Source: CAYQQR01 sp964420035
Lineage (GTDB): Bacteria; Bacteroidota; Bacteroidia; Bacteroidales; SM23-62
Direction: 5' to 3'
DNA: 12,921 bases
NCBI GenBank assembly: GCA_964420035.1
Contig: CAYQQR010000066.1
Coordinates: 1-12,921, forward strand
Below are positions 5,893 to 12,921 of the stretch, piece after piece. Under the pieces are notes generated by a model. It saw only the letters and a program-made list of their open reading frames with translations, was not told the DNA's origin and ran no database searches. Position numbers and translations under genes: made by a program. The first letter of the stretch is position 1. Each line of letters opens with the position of its first letter.

Positions 5893-6261
5893 TTATTTAT
5901 TCGCCGGCTCTTCCGGCCGGTTGAGTTCATCCTGCAGACGGGTGAGTTCCATGATCACCCCGTCATAGATCTTATCGTATTGCTCCGGCTTTTTTGCATA
6001 GGAGGCCACGGTGCTGTCGAATTCCTTATCGGTGTAGCCATATTTCTCCAGAATGGGGGTGCGCAAATCGAAAGAATCCACCCGGGGGTATTCCCGTTGC
6101 AATACCCCGGTATTCTGTATGCCCTCGGCAAAATGAATCTCGACCAGGATCTGCACCAGCTCGTCCCTGGGGATCTTCCTGAGCTTTTCCTTGCCACAGC
6201 CCGGGAAAAGCAGTAAAAGCATGATTATCCATGCACAATGTCTCATCAACCTGAAATGCAT
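5893..6261 (-). CDS. DUF4296 domain lipoprotein
   Basis: A 122-residue predicted lipoprotein of the Bacteroidota DUF4296 family, function unknown. The hydrophobic stretch ends in LLLLFPGC, with C22 as the likely lipidated cysteine; Phe and Pro at -3 and -2 make the lipobox unusual. The mature part has the family pattern: DELVQILVEIHFAEGI (about 33-48), then FDSTVASYAKKPEQYDKIY (about 81-99) and an amphipathic C-terminal helix. Two starts are possible: ATG at 6261, or ATG at 6246 giving MRHCAWIIMLLLLFPGC. A TATTTTCG box (6273-6266, one mismatch to TAnnTTTG) would start transcription near 6260 and favour the shorter form. The gene follows porP by 17 bp and precedes the small amidohydrolase-like gene by 3 bp, so it is probably part of the T9SS cluster and anchored in the envelope. 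Confidence 0.8.
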   Translation of the reverse strand: MHFRLMRHCAWIIMLLLLFPGCGKEKLRKIPRDELVQILVEIHFAEGIQNTGVLQREYPRVDSFDLRTPILEKYGYTDKEFDSTVASYAKKPEQYDKIYDGVIMELTRLQDELNRPEEPANK

Positions 6262-6278
6262 GATGCGAAAATAGGAAA

Positions 6279-7175
6279 TTATCTCACATCGTTGAAACGG
6301 TAACCGATCATGATCTCGTGTGTGCCGGAGTTATATTTGCGAAGATCGGTAACTGTAAAATCGTAGGAATAACCCACATAGATCTTTTTTTCGTGGTTAT
6401 ATCCCAGCAGCAACGACAAGGCATCCTGGGACCGGAAGGAAAGTCCGAGCCAGGCCATCTCCTGGTAAATAACGCGTGTGTTGATGTCCAGCTGCAGGGC
6501 CCTGGGGAACGATCCTTTTAATATCATGGAGGGTTCCACCTGGAAATCCCTGTTGATCTCATAGTTGTATCCCCCGGTGAGGAAGAAGTGCGATTTCAGT
6601 TTGTTCAGCCCGTTCTTCTCATCGAAAAGTTTGAGCTTGTTGTTGAACAACTGTGTGGTGGCAAATCCGGCATAGTAGTTTTCTGCATAGAGATAGACCC
6701 CAACGCTGGCATCCGGAACATAGGTGCTGTACACGGCATCCTGCAGGGCGATGTCGTTCTCTTCTTTCAGGGTGATCTGGGTGCCGTCGACCTTATATTG
6801 CATCAATCCCAGTGAGAGTCCGAAAGACAGCCTCATGTCCCCGTCAATGCTGATATTGTATCCATAGGCCCCCGAGATGCCGGTACGGCTGGTGGGACCG
6901 GTGATGTCGTTATAGATGGTTCCGCCGAAACCCATGGGCATGCTCGCGTGGGGACCGTAGACCGATATGGTGTTGGTGAGGGGCGGATCGGAGATGCCGA
7001 CCCACTGGAACCGGTGGTTGGAGCGTATCTGGTAATAGTCGTATATCCCTGCAATGGCCGGATTGATCGCGAAATCGTTGAACATGTACTGGGTATACTG
7101 GGGCATTTGCTGTGCTCGCACCTGGAGGCTGCATACCGTCAAAATGATCAGGCCATATGTCCATTTTCTTCTCAT
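6279..7175 (-). CDS. Type IX secretion system membrane protein, PorP/SprF family
   Basis: A 298-residue outer-membrane beta-barrel protein of the PorP/SprF family. Members are encoded beside large T9SS cargo proteins and, in gliding bacteria, SprF is needed to export or anchor SprB. There is a signal peptide (MRRKWTYGLIILTVCSLQVRA, cleavage near Q22 of RAQQ). The mature start MPQYTQYMFNDFAINPAIAG (about 24-43) is the family hallmark. It then has alternating aromatic and polar strands (GAYGYNISIDGDMRLSFGLSLG) and ends in a typical barrel strand, EIMIGYRFNDVR. Its ATG overlaps the TGA of the giant adhesin gene by four bases (ATGA, 7172-7175), so the two are very likely translationally coupled. 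The gene product is the probable dedicated partner for that adhesin. Confidence 0.93.
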   Translation of the reverse strand: MRRKWTYGLIILTVCSLQVRAQQMPQYTQYMFNDFAINPAIAGIYDYYQIRSNHRFQWVGISDPPLTNTISVYGPHASMPMGFGGTIYNDITGPTSRTGISGAYGYNISIDGDMRLSFGLSLGLMQYKVDGTQITLKEENDIALQDAVYSTYVPDASVGVYLYAENYYAGFATTQLFNNKLKLFDEKNGLNKLKSHFFLTGGYNYEINRDFQVEPSMILKGSFPRALQLDINTRVIYQEMAWLGLSFRSQDALSLLLGYNHEKKIYVGYSYDFTVTDLRKYNSGTHEIMIGYRFNDVR

Positions 7176-10100
7176 CGGATGATCGTTAGGGGTCCGGTGA
7201 CCGGTTTGGCGTTCTTGTGTGCCTTGACGATATAGTAATAGGTTCCCACGGGAACGGGTTTTCCTTTGAATTTGCCGTCCCAGCGCTGTTCGGATGAATA
7301 TCCTTTTGACCCGAACACTTTCTTGCCCCAGCGGTCGTATACCTCCACGATAATCCCAGGGTAAAATTCCGCATTGTCGATATCCCAGAAGTCATTGGTG
7401 CCGTCATCATTGGGGGTGAAGCCGGAATAGATGAACAGCCGCTCGGCAATGCTGACCCTAACCGAATCGGTCTCCAGGCAACCCTCCGCCGTGGTCCCGG
7501 TTACATAGTAGGTAATATCGAAGGGCGGTGTGGCCATGGGGTTGGTACCGCTGGTATCATCCAGTCCCGCGGCCGGCATCCACCGGTATTGTACAAAGCT
7601 TCCGCCGGTAACATGGAGCATGACGGAGTTACCCTCGTATACCGTAGTATCCTGCCCGGCGTCAATGCCTTGTACGGGGTGGGTGCTGAGTTTCACGGTA
7701 TCCAGGTCGTAGCATCCTCCCGGCTCGGTCACGGTCAGGATATATTCTGTTTCGGTTTCAACGGTCGCGACCGGATTGGCGATGTTCGGGTTGGAAAGTC
7801 CCTCTTCGGGCGACCATTGATAGAGATCCCCGCCGGAGCCGGAAAGGATGATCTGTTCCCCGGGACAGAGGGTGGTGTCCTCACCGGCATCGGCCGTAAT
7901 GGTGGTCAGGGCCGGCACGGCAAAGCTCTCCTGGTGTATGCAGGCACTGTCGTCCCTGACGGTCACGGAATATGTACCGGATTCTATGCCGGTCAAATCT
8001 TCGGTAGTGGAACCATTCGACCATTCGAAGCTGTAGTTGCCGCTTCCTCCGGTGATGGTCAGGTCAATCGCCCCTTCATAGCTAAGCTGGCTGCATGCTG
8101 CAGGGGTAATGGAAGCACTGGTGACGATAGCCGGGGGTTCCAGGATGTCAATGGTATCTTTGAAGAAGCGGAAATCTTCATCCTTCACATAGATGATATA
8201 GTTGCCCGCGCACAGACCGGTATATTCTCCGCCGGTCTGGAAGGTGGCGCTGTCGTCGATGGAATATTCAACCACCCCGGTACCGTTGATGCTGGTCAGG
8301 GTGATGGTGCCGTTGCAATCGCCGTTGCAGCGGATGTTGCTGTATTCCACATCGATCATCAGTGGCGGTATGGCCTCTACCTCGACGGGTTCGCTGTACA
8401 GGCAGAGATTATCGTCCCGGATCTCTACATCGTACATTCCCGGCACCAGGTCCCCGTAAAGGGTTTGACCGCTGAAGGCGCCTCCGGGCGGATCGATGCG
8501 GAACACCAGGTTCCCGGTTCCTCCCTGGGGATTGTTGATGCTGATCTCGCCCGGTTCACCGTTGAGCGAGTTCACCACCCGCACATCGGCGGTGATCTCC
8601 GGGGGTTGATCTATGGTGAGGGTAGTGAAAGACTTGCTGCAGGCATGGGCATCGCGGACCATCACGTCATAATCCCCTCCCGGAAGGTTATTGAAGGATC
8701 CGCTTAGCTGCCAGCTGGTTCCGTCCAGGGAATATTCCAGGGGCGCTGTACCGCCGCTGGCGTAGGCGGATATGCTGCCCGTACTGTCCCCGAAGCAGGT
8801 GCTTATATCCGTATGTTTGACAGAATCCAGCATAATCTCGGGCGGTTCGGCAAAGCTGAAGGTATCTCCCTGCACCGAACAGCCGTTGGCATCCCGTACC
8901 GCGGTGATATAAGTTCCGGGGATCAGGCCCGTGAAGATGCTGAAGGAATACCAGTTGGCCCCGTCGTCGATGGTGTATTCATAGGGTTCCGTTCCCCCGG
9001 AGGCATACATGGTGATGGATGCATTATTGTCGCCATAGCAGGTGATGGGCGAAGAAACGGTCGAGTCGATGACCACCGGCAGGGGTTCTTCCACGGTGAT
9101 GAAACCGGTGGTATAAGGTCCGCAACTGTTGGCATCGGTGATCTCTACCCGGTAGTTGTTTCCCGGGGCCAGGTTGCTGAAGGTCCCGGTACCGCTTGGG
9201 ATATTACCCGGCTGCAGGGTATAGCTGTAGGGAGGCGTGCCTCCCGCGCCCGTTACGCTGATGATTCCGTCAGTGAGTCCGGCACAGGAAACATCGGTTA
9301 CATCGATGCTGCCTGCATATACCGAATCGGGCTGGCCGAGGGTGACCGTACTGTCCACCCGGCAAAGGTTGGCATCCCGGGCCGAGACCACGTGATCCCC
9401 GGCGGCCAGGTTCTCAAACAGGCCGCCCACCTGGAAGGCACCCCCGTCGATGGCGTATTCCTTTGCACCTGTCCCGCCTCCCGCTGTCAGGTCGACACTT
9501 CCGCTGTTGTCGCCGTAACAGGTGGATACATCATTAACAGTGATGTTGGTGAACACCACGGGGGGCGGTTCCGTGATGTTGATGGTGGTATCCTTCTCGC
9601 AAGAGTTGTCGTCGCGCATGAGGATGACATGATCCCCGGCGGCCAGGTTGCTGAATAAACCGTTGAGCTGTGGCACGCCCCCGTCGATGGAAAATTCTAT
9701 GCTGCCCACACCTCCGGTGGCTTCTATGCTGACCTGTCCCGTCTCGTCGCCGTGGCATCCCGTAACGTCTGATTGGGCATAACTGGTAACGCGGATGGGA
9801 GAAGGCTGGGAGATCACGTTCTTGTTGCCTTCCACGGTGCACCCGTTGGCATCCCGGACGAAGGTGTAGTAATCCCCGGCGGGCAGTCCGGTGAAGGTAT
9901 TGGTGGAAAAATAGTTATAACCGCTGTCGATCGAGAATTCAAGGGGCGGGGTTCCTCCTATGGCATCGATGGTGATGGTGCCCGCGCTATCCCCGTAGCA
10001 TTCGTTCCCCGAGGATTCCTTGGTTTCCGATACGATCTGCAGTTCGGGCGGCTGTTGCACGGTGACGGTATCCGAGTTCACACAAAGGCTGGTATCCCTG

Positions 10101-12616
10101 GCGTAGATGGTATAGAATCCCGGGTTCAGTCCGGTGAAGGTATTGTCCGTATAATAGTTGATCCCGTCCCTGGAATATTCGTAGGGGGGTGTTCCCCCGG
10201 ATGCCGCAGCGGTAATGCTCCCGTCACTTCCGCCAAAGCAGGTTACCGAAGTAGCCGTAAGGGAAACCTGCACCTGGGTGGGCTGGGTAATGTCGGTCGA
10301 TCCCACGGTGGTACAGCCGTTGGCATCGGTCACCAGCACATGGTAGGTTCCCACGGACAGGCCGGTGATGGTGGCGTTGGTTTCACCCGGGATGGGGTCG
10401 GTCAGACCGGCATCGTTGTACCACTGGTAGCTGTATCCCGGTGTGCCGCCTGCCGGGGTGGCCGTGGCACTGCCGTCGGTATCCCCGAAGCAGTCGAGCA
10501 GGTCGTCGGTGACCGTTACCGTGAGGGGCGGGGGGGCCGAAATGACGGCATCATCCGCGGCGGTACAGCCGTTGTTGTCGGTGACTTCTATATAATAGGT
10601 CCCGGTGGTCAGGCCGGTAATGGTGGCATTCGTTTCACCCGCAATGGGATCGTTGGGGGGCGGGTTGCCGTACCACTGGAAGGTGTATCCGGGGGTCCCG
10701 CCGCCGGGGGTTGCCGTGGAGGTCCCGTCGCTATCGTCGCTGCAGTCGAGGTTATCGTCCGTAGCCGTTACGGTGACCGCGGTAGGTTCGTCGACGGCAA
10801 TATCATCGGAAGCGGTACATCCGCTGGCATCGGTGACCAGGATATAATAGGTGCCGGCTGTCAGGCCGTTGATGGTGGCGTTGGTTTCGCCTGCAATGGG
10901 ATTCAGGAAGCCCGCGTCAAGGTACCACTGGTAGGAATAGGGTTGTATTCCCCCGGAGGGTGTGGCCGTGGAAGTCCCGTCGCTGTCGCCGAAACAGTCG
11001 AGCACATCATCGGTGGCACTCACCGTCAGCTCCGGCGGTTCGTCCACCGTGGCCGGGGTGCTGGCTTCGCATCCGTTGTCATCGGTGACCTTCACCCAGT
11101 AGGTTCCGGCTTCCAGGCCGGTGATGGTGGCGTTGGTTTCCCCGGGGATGGGGTTGGTCAGACCGGCATCGGAGTACCACTGGTAGTTATAGGGTGCCGT
11201 TCCTCCCGAGGGCGTGGCCGTGGAAGTCCCGTCGCTGTCGCCGAAGCAATCCAGGAGGTCGTCGGTGGCCGTGACCGTCAGTTCCGGCGGGGCATAGATC
11301 ACTGCATCGTCGGAGGCGGTACAACCGTTGTCGTCGGTCACCTCTACATAATAAGTTCCCTCTGCCAGTCCGGTTATGGTGGCCGAGGTCTCCCCGGTAA
11401 TGGGATCGCTCAGCGCGGGATCGTTGTACCATTGATAGGTATAGCCCGGTGTTCCGCCTGAGGGGGTGGCCGTGCTGGTGCCGTCGGTGCTGTAGGAACA
11501 GAGTATGTTGTCGTCGGAGGCACTGACCGTCAGGGGAGGGGGTTCACTGATGGTAACCGGGTTATTTGCATAGACCTTGGAACATCCGCGCACGTCCTGG
11601 ACGACAATATTATAATCCCCGGGCGCCAGTGAGGTAAAGCTGCTGGAAGACTGGAAGCTGACGCCGTTGTTGATCGAGTATTCCAGGGGGGCGGTGCCGC
11701 CGGTTGCCGAGATGGTGATGGTGCCGTCGTCCGCCCCGTTACAGCTAACATCGGTCTTGGTGATCTTGAAGATCAGGATGCTTGATGGTTCATCGATGGT
11801 AAAACCTTGTACCGCGTTATCCCCTTCGTCGTCGATGACTTCACAGAAATAATTGCCGGGTTCGAGATCGGTGATGATGCTGTCGTTTTCCCCGGGGATG
11901 GGATCCCCGCCCCCGTCGTACCATATATAGGTAAAAGGATAGATGCCGCCATAGATGGCATCCACCACTGCCTGGCCGTCGGTATCGCCGTAGCAGGTCA
12001 CCCCGGTGGTCTGGATGGTAAAGGTGAAGCTTTCCTGGGTATCGAACAGGTCAAAGGGCCGGTCGCTGCCCGGGACCATCCCTGATTTGATGGAATAATA
12101 GCGGTTCTCCACCTTTCCGGAAGCATCCTTTATGGCTCCCGTGGTCTGCAGGTCGGTTCCCAGCTGATATCGTCCCTGTCCCATGATGCTTATATCGCTT
12201 TGCAGGGCAGGTTTGACCCTTAGGGCGTGAGTATGGCCGTCAGCCTGCAGTTGTATTGTACCGCGGAACTTATCCCTGAGGTCCTGCTCTTCAATGACCA
12301 GGGAACCGTATATTTTCAATGCCCTGTCGCGTCCTTTGAGGGTGGGTTGTCCGGGGGTATCGTACCACACCAGGTTGTTGCATTCGGCCCTCTTGTTGAT
12401 TCGTATTACCGGGTCGGGGTCGGGGAAGGAATTATGATCGAAAAAAACGTCGGTGTCCGGACCCGGAATACCGGCCCCTCCGGGACCTCCGCTGGTCCCG
12501 GACCAGTGTGCGGGGTCGTTCCAGCGACCCGAGCCGTTGACCCAATAGCGTTCCTGTGCCCACAGGGCCTGGGAAAGCAACAAAGATAAAAGCAAATATA
12601 GGTACCTGGTTTTCAT
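7172..12616 (-). CDS. Giant secreted SprB-repeat adhesin with T9SS C-terminal domain
   Basis: An 1814-residue T9SS cargo, probably a cell-surface filament or adhesin. A signal peptide (1-20, cleavage at WAQE) is followed by an N-terminal domain at about 23-190 that starts YWVNGSGRWNDPAHWSG, a beta-rich module found at the head of such proteins. From about 200 to 1570 there are roughly 17 SprB-like units of 70-84 residues, with a C-x-GDxDG start, GGTxPYxYxW in the middle, GLxxGTYxVxVxDxNGC near the end, and a Pro-Pro linker. Units 3-7 (367-786) are all exactly 84 residues. Two PKD/Ig-like domains follow (about 1572-1647 and 1650-1724). The end, 1729-1814 (FTPNDDGTNDFW, VYDRWGKKVF, WDGKFKGKPVPVGTYYY), is the gliding-motility type B C-terminal domain that routes the protein to T9SS. 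No protease or hydrolase domain was seen. The open frame is unbroken, and the gene is first in a four-gene cluster. Confidence 0.93.
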   Translation of the reverse strand: MKTRYLYLLLSLLLSQALWAQERYWVNGSGRWNDPAHWSGTSGGPGGAGIPGPDTDVFFDHNSFPDPDPVIRINKRAECNNLVWYDTPGQPTLKGRDRALKIYGSLVIEEQDLRDKFRGTIQLQADGHTHALRVKPALQSDISIMGQGRYQLGTDLQTTGAIKDASGKVENRYYSIKSGMVPGSDRPFDLFDTQESFTFTIQTTGVTCYGDTDGQAVVDAIYGGIYPFTYIWYDGGGDPIPGENDSIITDLEPGNYFCEVIDDEGDNAVQGFTIDEPSSILIFKITKTDVSCNGADDGTITISATGGTAPLEYSINNGVSFQSSSSFTSLAPGDYNIVVQDVRGCSKVYANNPVTISEPPPLTVSASDDNILCSYSTDGTSTATPSGGTPGYTYQWYNDPALSDPITGETSATITGLAEGTYYVEVTDDNGCTASDDAVIYAPPELTVTATDDLLDCFGDSDGTSTATPSGGTAPYNYQWYSDAGLTNPIPGETNATITGLEAGTYWVKVTDDNGCEASTPATVDEPPELTVSATDDVLDCFGDSDGTSTATPSGGIQPYSYQWYLDAGFLNPIAGETNATINGLTAGTYYILVTDASGCTASDDIAVDEPTAVTVTATDDNLDCSDDSDGTSTATPGGGTPGYTFQWYGNPPPNDPIAGETNATITGLTTGTYYIEVTDNNGCTAADDAVISAPPPLTVTVTDDLLDCFGDTDGSATATPAGGTPGYSYQWYNDAGLTDPIPGETNATITGLSVGTYHVLVTDANGCTTVGSTDITQPTQVQVSLTATSVTCFGGSDGSITAAASGGTPPYEYSRDGINYYTDNTFTGLNPGFYTIYARDTSLCVNSDTVTVQQPPELQIVSETKESSGNECYGDSAGTITIDAIGGTPPLEFSIDSGYNYFSTNTFTGLPAGDYYTFVRDANGCTVEGNKNVISQPSPIRVTSYAQSDVTGCHGDETGQVSIEATGGVGSIEFSIDGGVPQLNGLFSNLAAGDHVILMRDDNSCEKDTTINITEPPPVVFTNITVNDVSTCYGDNSGSVDLTAGGGTGAKEYAIDGGAFQVGGLFENLAAGDHVVSARDANLCRVDSTVTLGQPDSVYAGSIDVTDVSCAGLTDGIISVTGAGGTPPYSYTLQPGNIPSGTGTFSNLAPGNNYRVEITDANSCGPYTTGFITVEEPLPVVIDSTVSSPITCYGDNNASITMYASGGTEPYEYTIDDGANWYSFSIFTGLIPGTYITAVRDANGCSVQGDTFSFAEPPEIMLDSVKHTDISTCFGDSTGSISAYASGGTAPLEYSLDGTSWQLSGSFNNLPGGDYDVMVRDAHACSKSFTTLTIDQPPEITADVRVVNSLNGEPGEISINNPQGGTGNLVFRIDPPGGAFSGQTLYGDLVPGMYDVEIRDDNLCLYSEPVEVEAIPPLMIDVEYSNIRCNGDCNGTITLTSINGTGVVEYSIDDSATFQTGGEYTGLCAGNYIIYVKDEDFRFFKDTIDILEPPAIVTSASITPAACSQLSYEGAIDLTITGGSGNYSFEWSNGSTTEDLTGIESGTYSVTVRDDSACIHQESFAVPALTTITADAGEDTTLCPGEQIILSGSGGDLYQWSPEEGLSNPNIANPVATVETETEYILTVTEPGGCYDLDTVKLSTHPVQGIDAGQDTTVYEGNSVMLHVTGGSFVQYRWMPAAGLDDTSGTNPMATPPFDITYYVTGTTAEGCLETDSVRVSIAERLFIYSGFTPNDDGTNDFWDIDNAEFYPGIIVEVYDRWGKKVFGSKGYSSEQRWDGKFKGKPVPVGTYYYIVKAHKNAKPVTGPLTIIR
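10259..11518 (-). repeat. Tandem array of five 252-bp repeats inside the adhesin gene
   Basis: Residues 367-786 of the adhesin form five consecutive units that each begin at (T/S)DD before the first Cys. The first cysteines are at 373, 457, 541, 625 and 709 and the second at 432, 516, 600, 684 and 768, an exact step of 84 residues with no indel. All share QWYxDAG, PI(P/A)GETNATI and DxNGC-like motifs. At the DNA level, 32 bases are identical at 10962-10993 and 11214-11245 (252 apart), and 27 bases at 10358-10384 and 11114-11140 (756 apart). This indicates duplication with later divergence or gene conversion. Confidence 0.9.
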
Positions 12617-12876
12617 TTAGTTGCGCACAAGTTTTCCTTGTTTACGCATACAGGGTTTTGATGGTTTCAATAAAACAATTAAGTTACACGCTTTATGCTT
12701 TCTTTTCTAAGGACTTTTTCAACAATCAATAGGTTGCCCGTACCCACTGAACGTACCATGTGCCGCGGTTTTCTGTAAAGGACTAAATTATAGGAATTTA
12801 GGGAAGAAGAACCCGGGGTGGAAGTGATTGATCTTATCAGGGGGGGGTGATTTGGATCATCGTTTATCGTTCGTCC
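12617..12876. other. Intergenic region upstream of the adhesin operon
   Basis: The 305 bases from the adhesin ATG to the window end hold no convincing gene. No exact TAnnTTTG box was found on the minus strand in front of the adhesin gene, so its promoter is unassigned or diverged. A short ACAAG/CTTGT inverted repeat lies at about 12627-12641, a run of eight or nine G at about 12840-12847, and a CCCGTACC/ACGTACCA stretch near 12738-12760 loosely recalls the heptamers at 57-85. Confidence 0.5.
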
Positions 12877-12912
12877 CGAAAATCTTAGCAGCTTTGCTGC
12901 TTTAGATTTTCG
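12877..12912. repeat. Strong inverted repeat at the window edge
   Basis: CGAAAATCT at 12877-12885 pairs with AGATTTTCG at 12904-12912, and AGCAGC pairs with GCTGCT around a TTT loop, with a small internal loop between the two helices. The stem of about 15 pairs could act as a bidirectional terminator for a gene beyond the window, or be a dispersed palindromic element. No T-tract follows the stem. Confidence 0.55.
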
Positions 12913-12921
12913 AGCCTGCCT

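Noticed and set aside
5785..6216. A 143-codon plus-strand frame opposite the DUF4296 gene and the small amidohydrolase-like gene
   Set aside because: It spans two sense genes with lipoprotein and family features and shows no motif of its own.
7589..9658. Long plus-strand frames (7589-8707 and 8813-9658) antisense to the adhesin
   Set aside because: Same cause as above. The sense strand has clear signal peptide, repeats and C-terminal domain, and the antisense products show no recognisable motif.
9773..11461. A 562-codon open frame on the plus strand, antisense to the adhesin repeats
   Set aside because: It lies wholly opposite the SprB array and repeats with the same 252-bp period. It is explained by low antisense stop density from biased codons, and its Gly/Val-rich translation matches no family.
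10259..11518. CRISPR array or satellite DNA reading of the regular 252-bp array
   Set aside because: The period is far too long for CRISPR, there are no unique spacers, and the units code for a continuous, conserved protein domain.
12617..12780. Sigma-54 (-24/-12) promoter in front of the adhesin operon
   Set aside because: GGTACG-like strings occur near 12750 on the minus strand but without a TTGC element at the right distance, so no match to the consensus could be supported.

Overview
The window reads as chromosomal DNA of a member of the Bacteroidota, probably a Bacteroidales or Marinilabiliales type lineage with moderately high GC. The reasons are a type IX secretion (T9SS) cassette (giant SprB-repeat protein with a gliding-type C-terminal domain, plus a PorP/SprF protein), a DUF4296 lipoprotein, -7 boxes of the form TAnnTTTG, and genes that mostly lack a Shine-Dalgarno sequence. 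No rRNA, tRNA, CRISPR array, transposase or phage gene was recognised.

Left part, plus strand (1-4082): a short AT-rich leader with repeats and a promoter, then asnS (asparaginyl-tRNA synthetase), rpoN (sigma-54) and a MurG-like GT-B glycosyltransferase. rpoN and the glycosyltransferase overlap by one base (TGATG), which suggests translational coupling. The glycosyltransferase runs tail to tail into a PAP2-superfamily membrane protein on the minus strand, with a 9-bp overlap of the two ends.

Middle (4677-5508): a 180-bp divergent promoter region lies between the PAP2 gene and a small bacteriohemerythrin. It holds a perfect 20-bp palindrome, a CTGAAT-type repeat fused to the PAP2 promoter, and an imperfect palindrome over the hemerythrin -33 element. 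The hemerythrin appears to have one iron-ligand histidine shifted by one residue. After it comes a 223-bp convergent spacer with dispersed-repeat-like sequence.

Right part, minus strand (12616 down to 5509): a tight four-gene cluster. In transcription order it encodes an 1814-residue secreted SprB-repeat adhesin, PorP/SprF (4-bp ATGA overlap), a DUF4296 lipoprotein (17-bp gap), and a 126-residue protein that looks like the two ends of an amidohydrolase with the catalytic barrel missing (3-bp gap). The first two form the familiar pair of T9SS cargo and outer-membrane partner. The role of the last two in it is open. The adhesin contains about 17 SprB-like units, five of which form a tandem array with an exact 252-bp (84-residue) period. 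The last 305 bp carry no gene, only a strong inverted repeat at the window edge.
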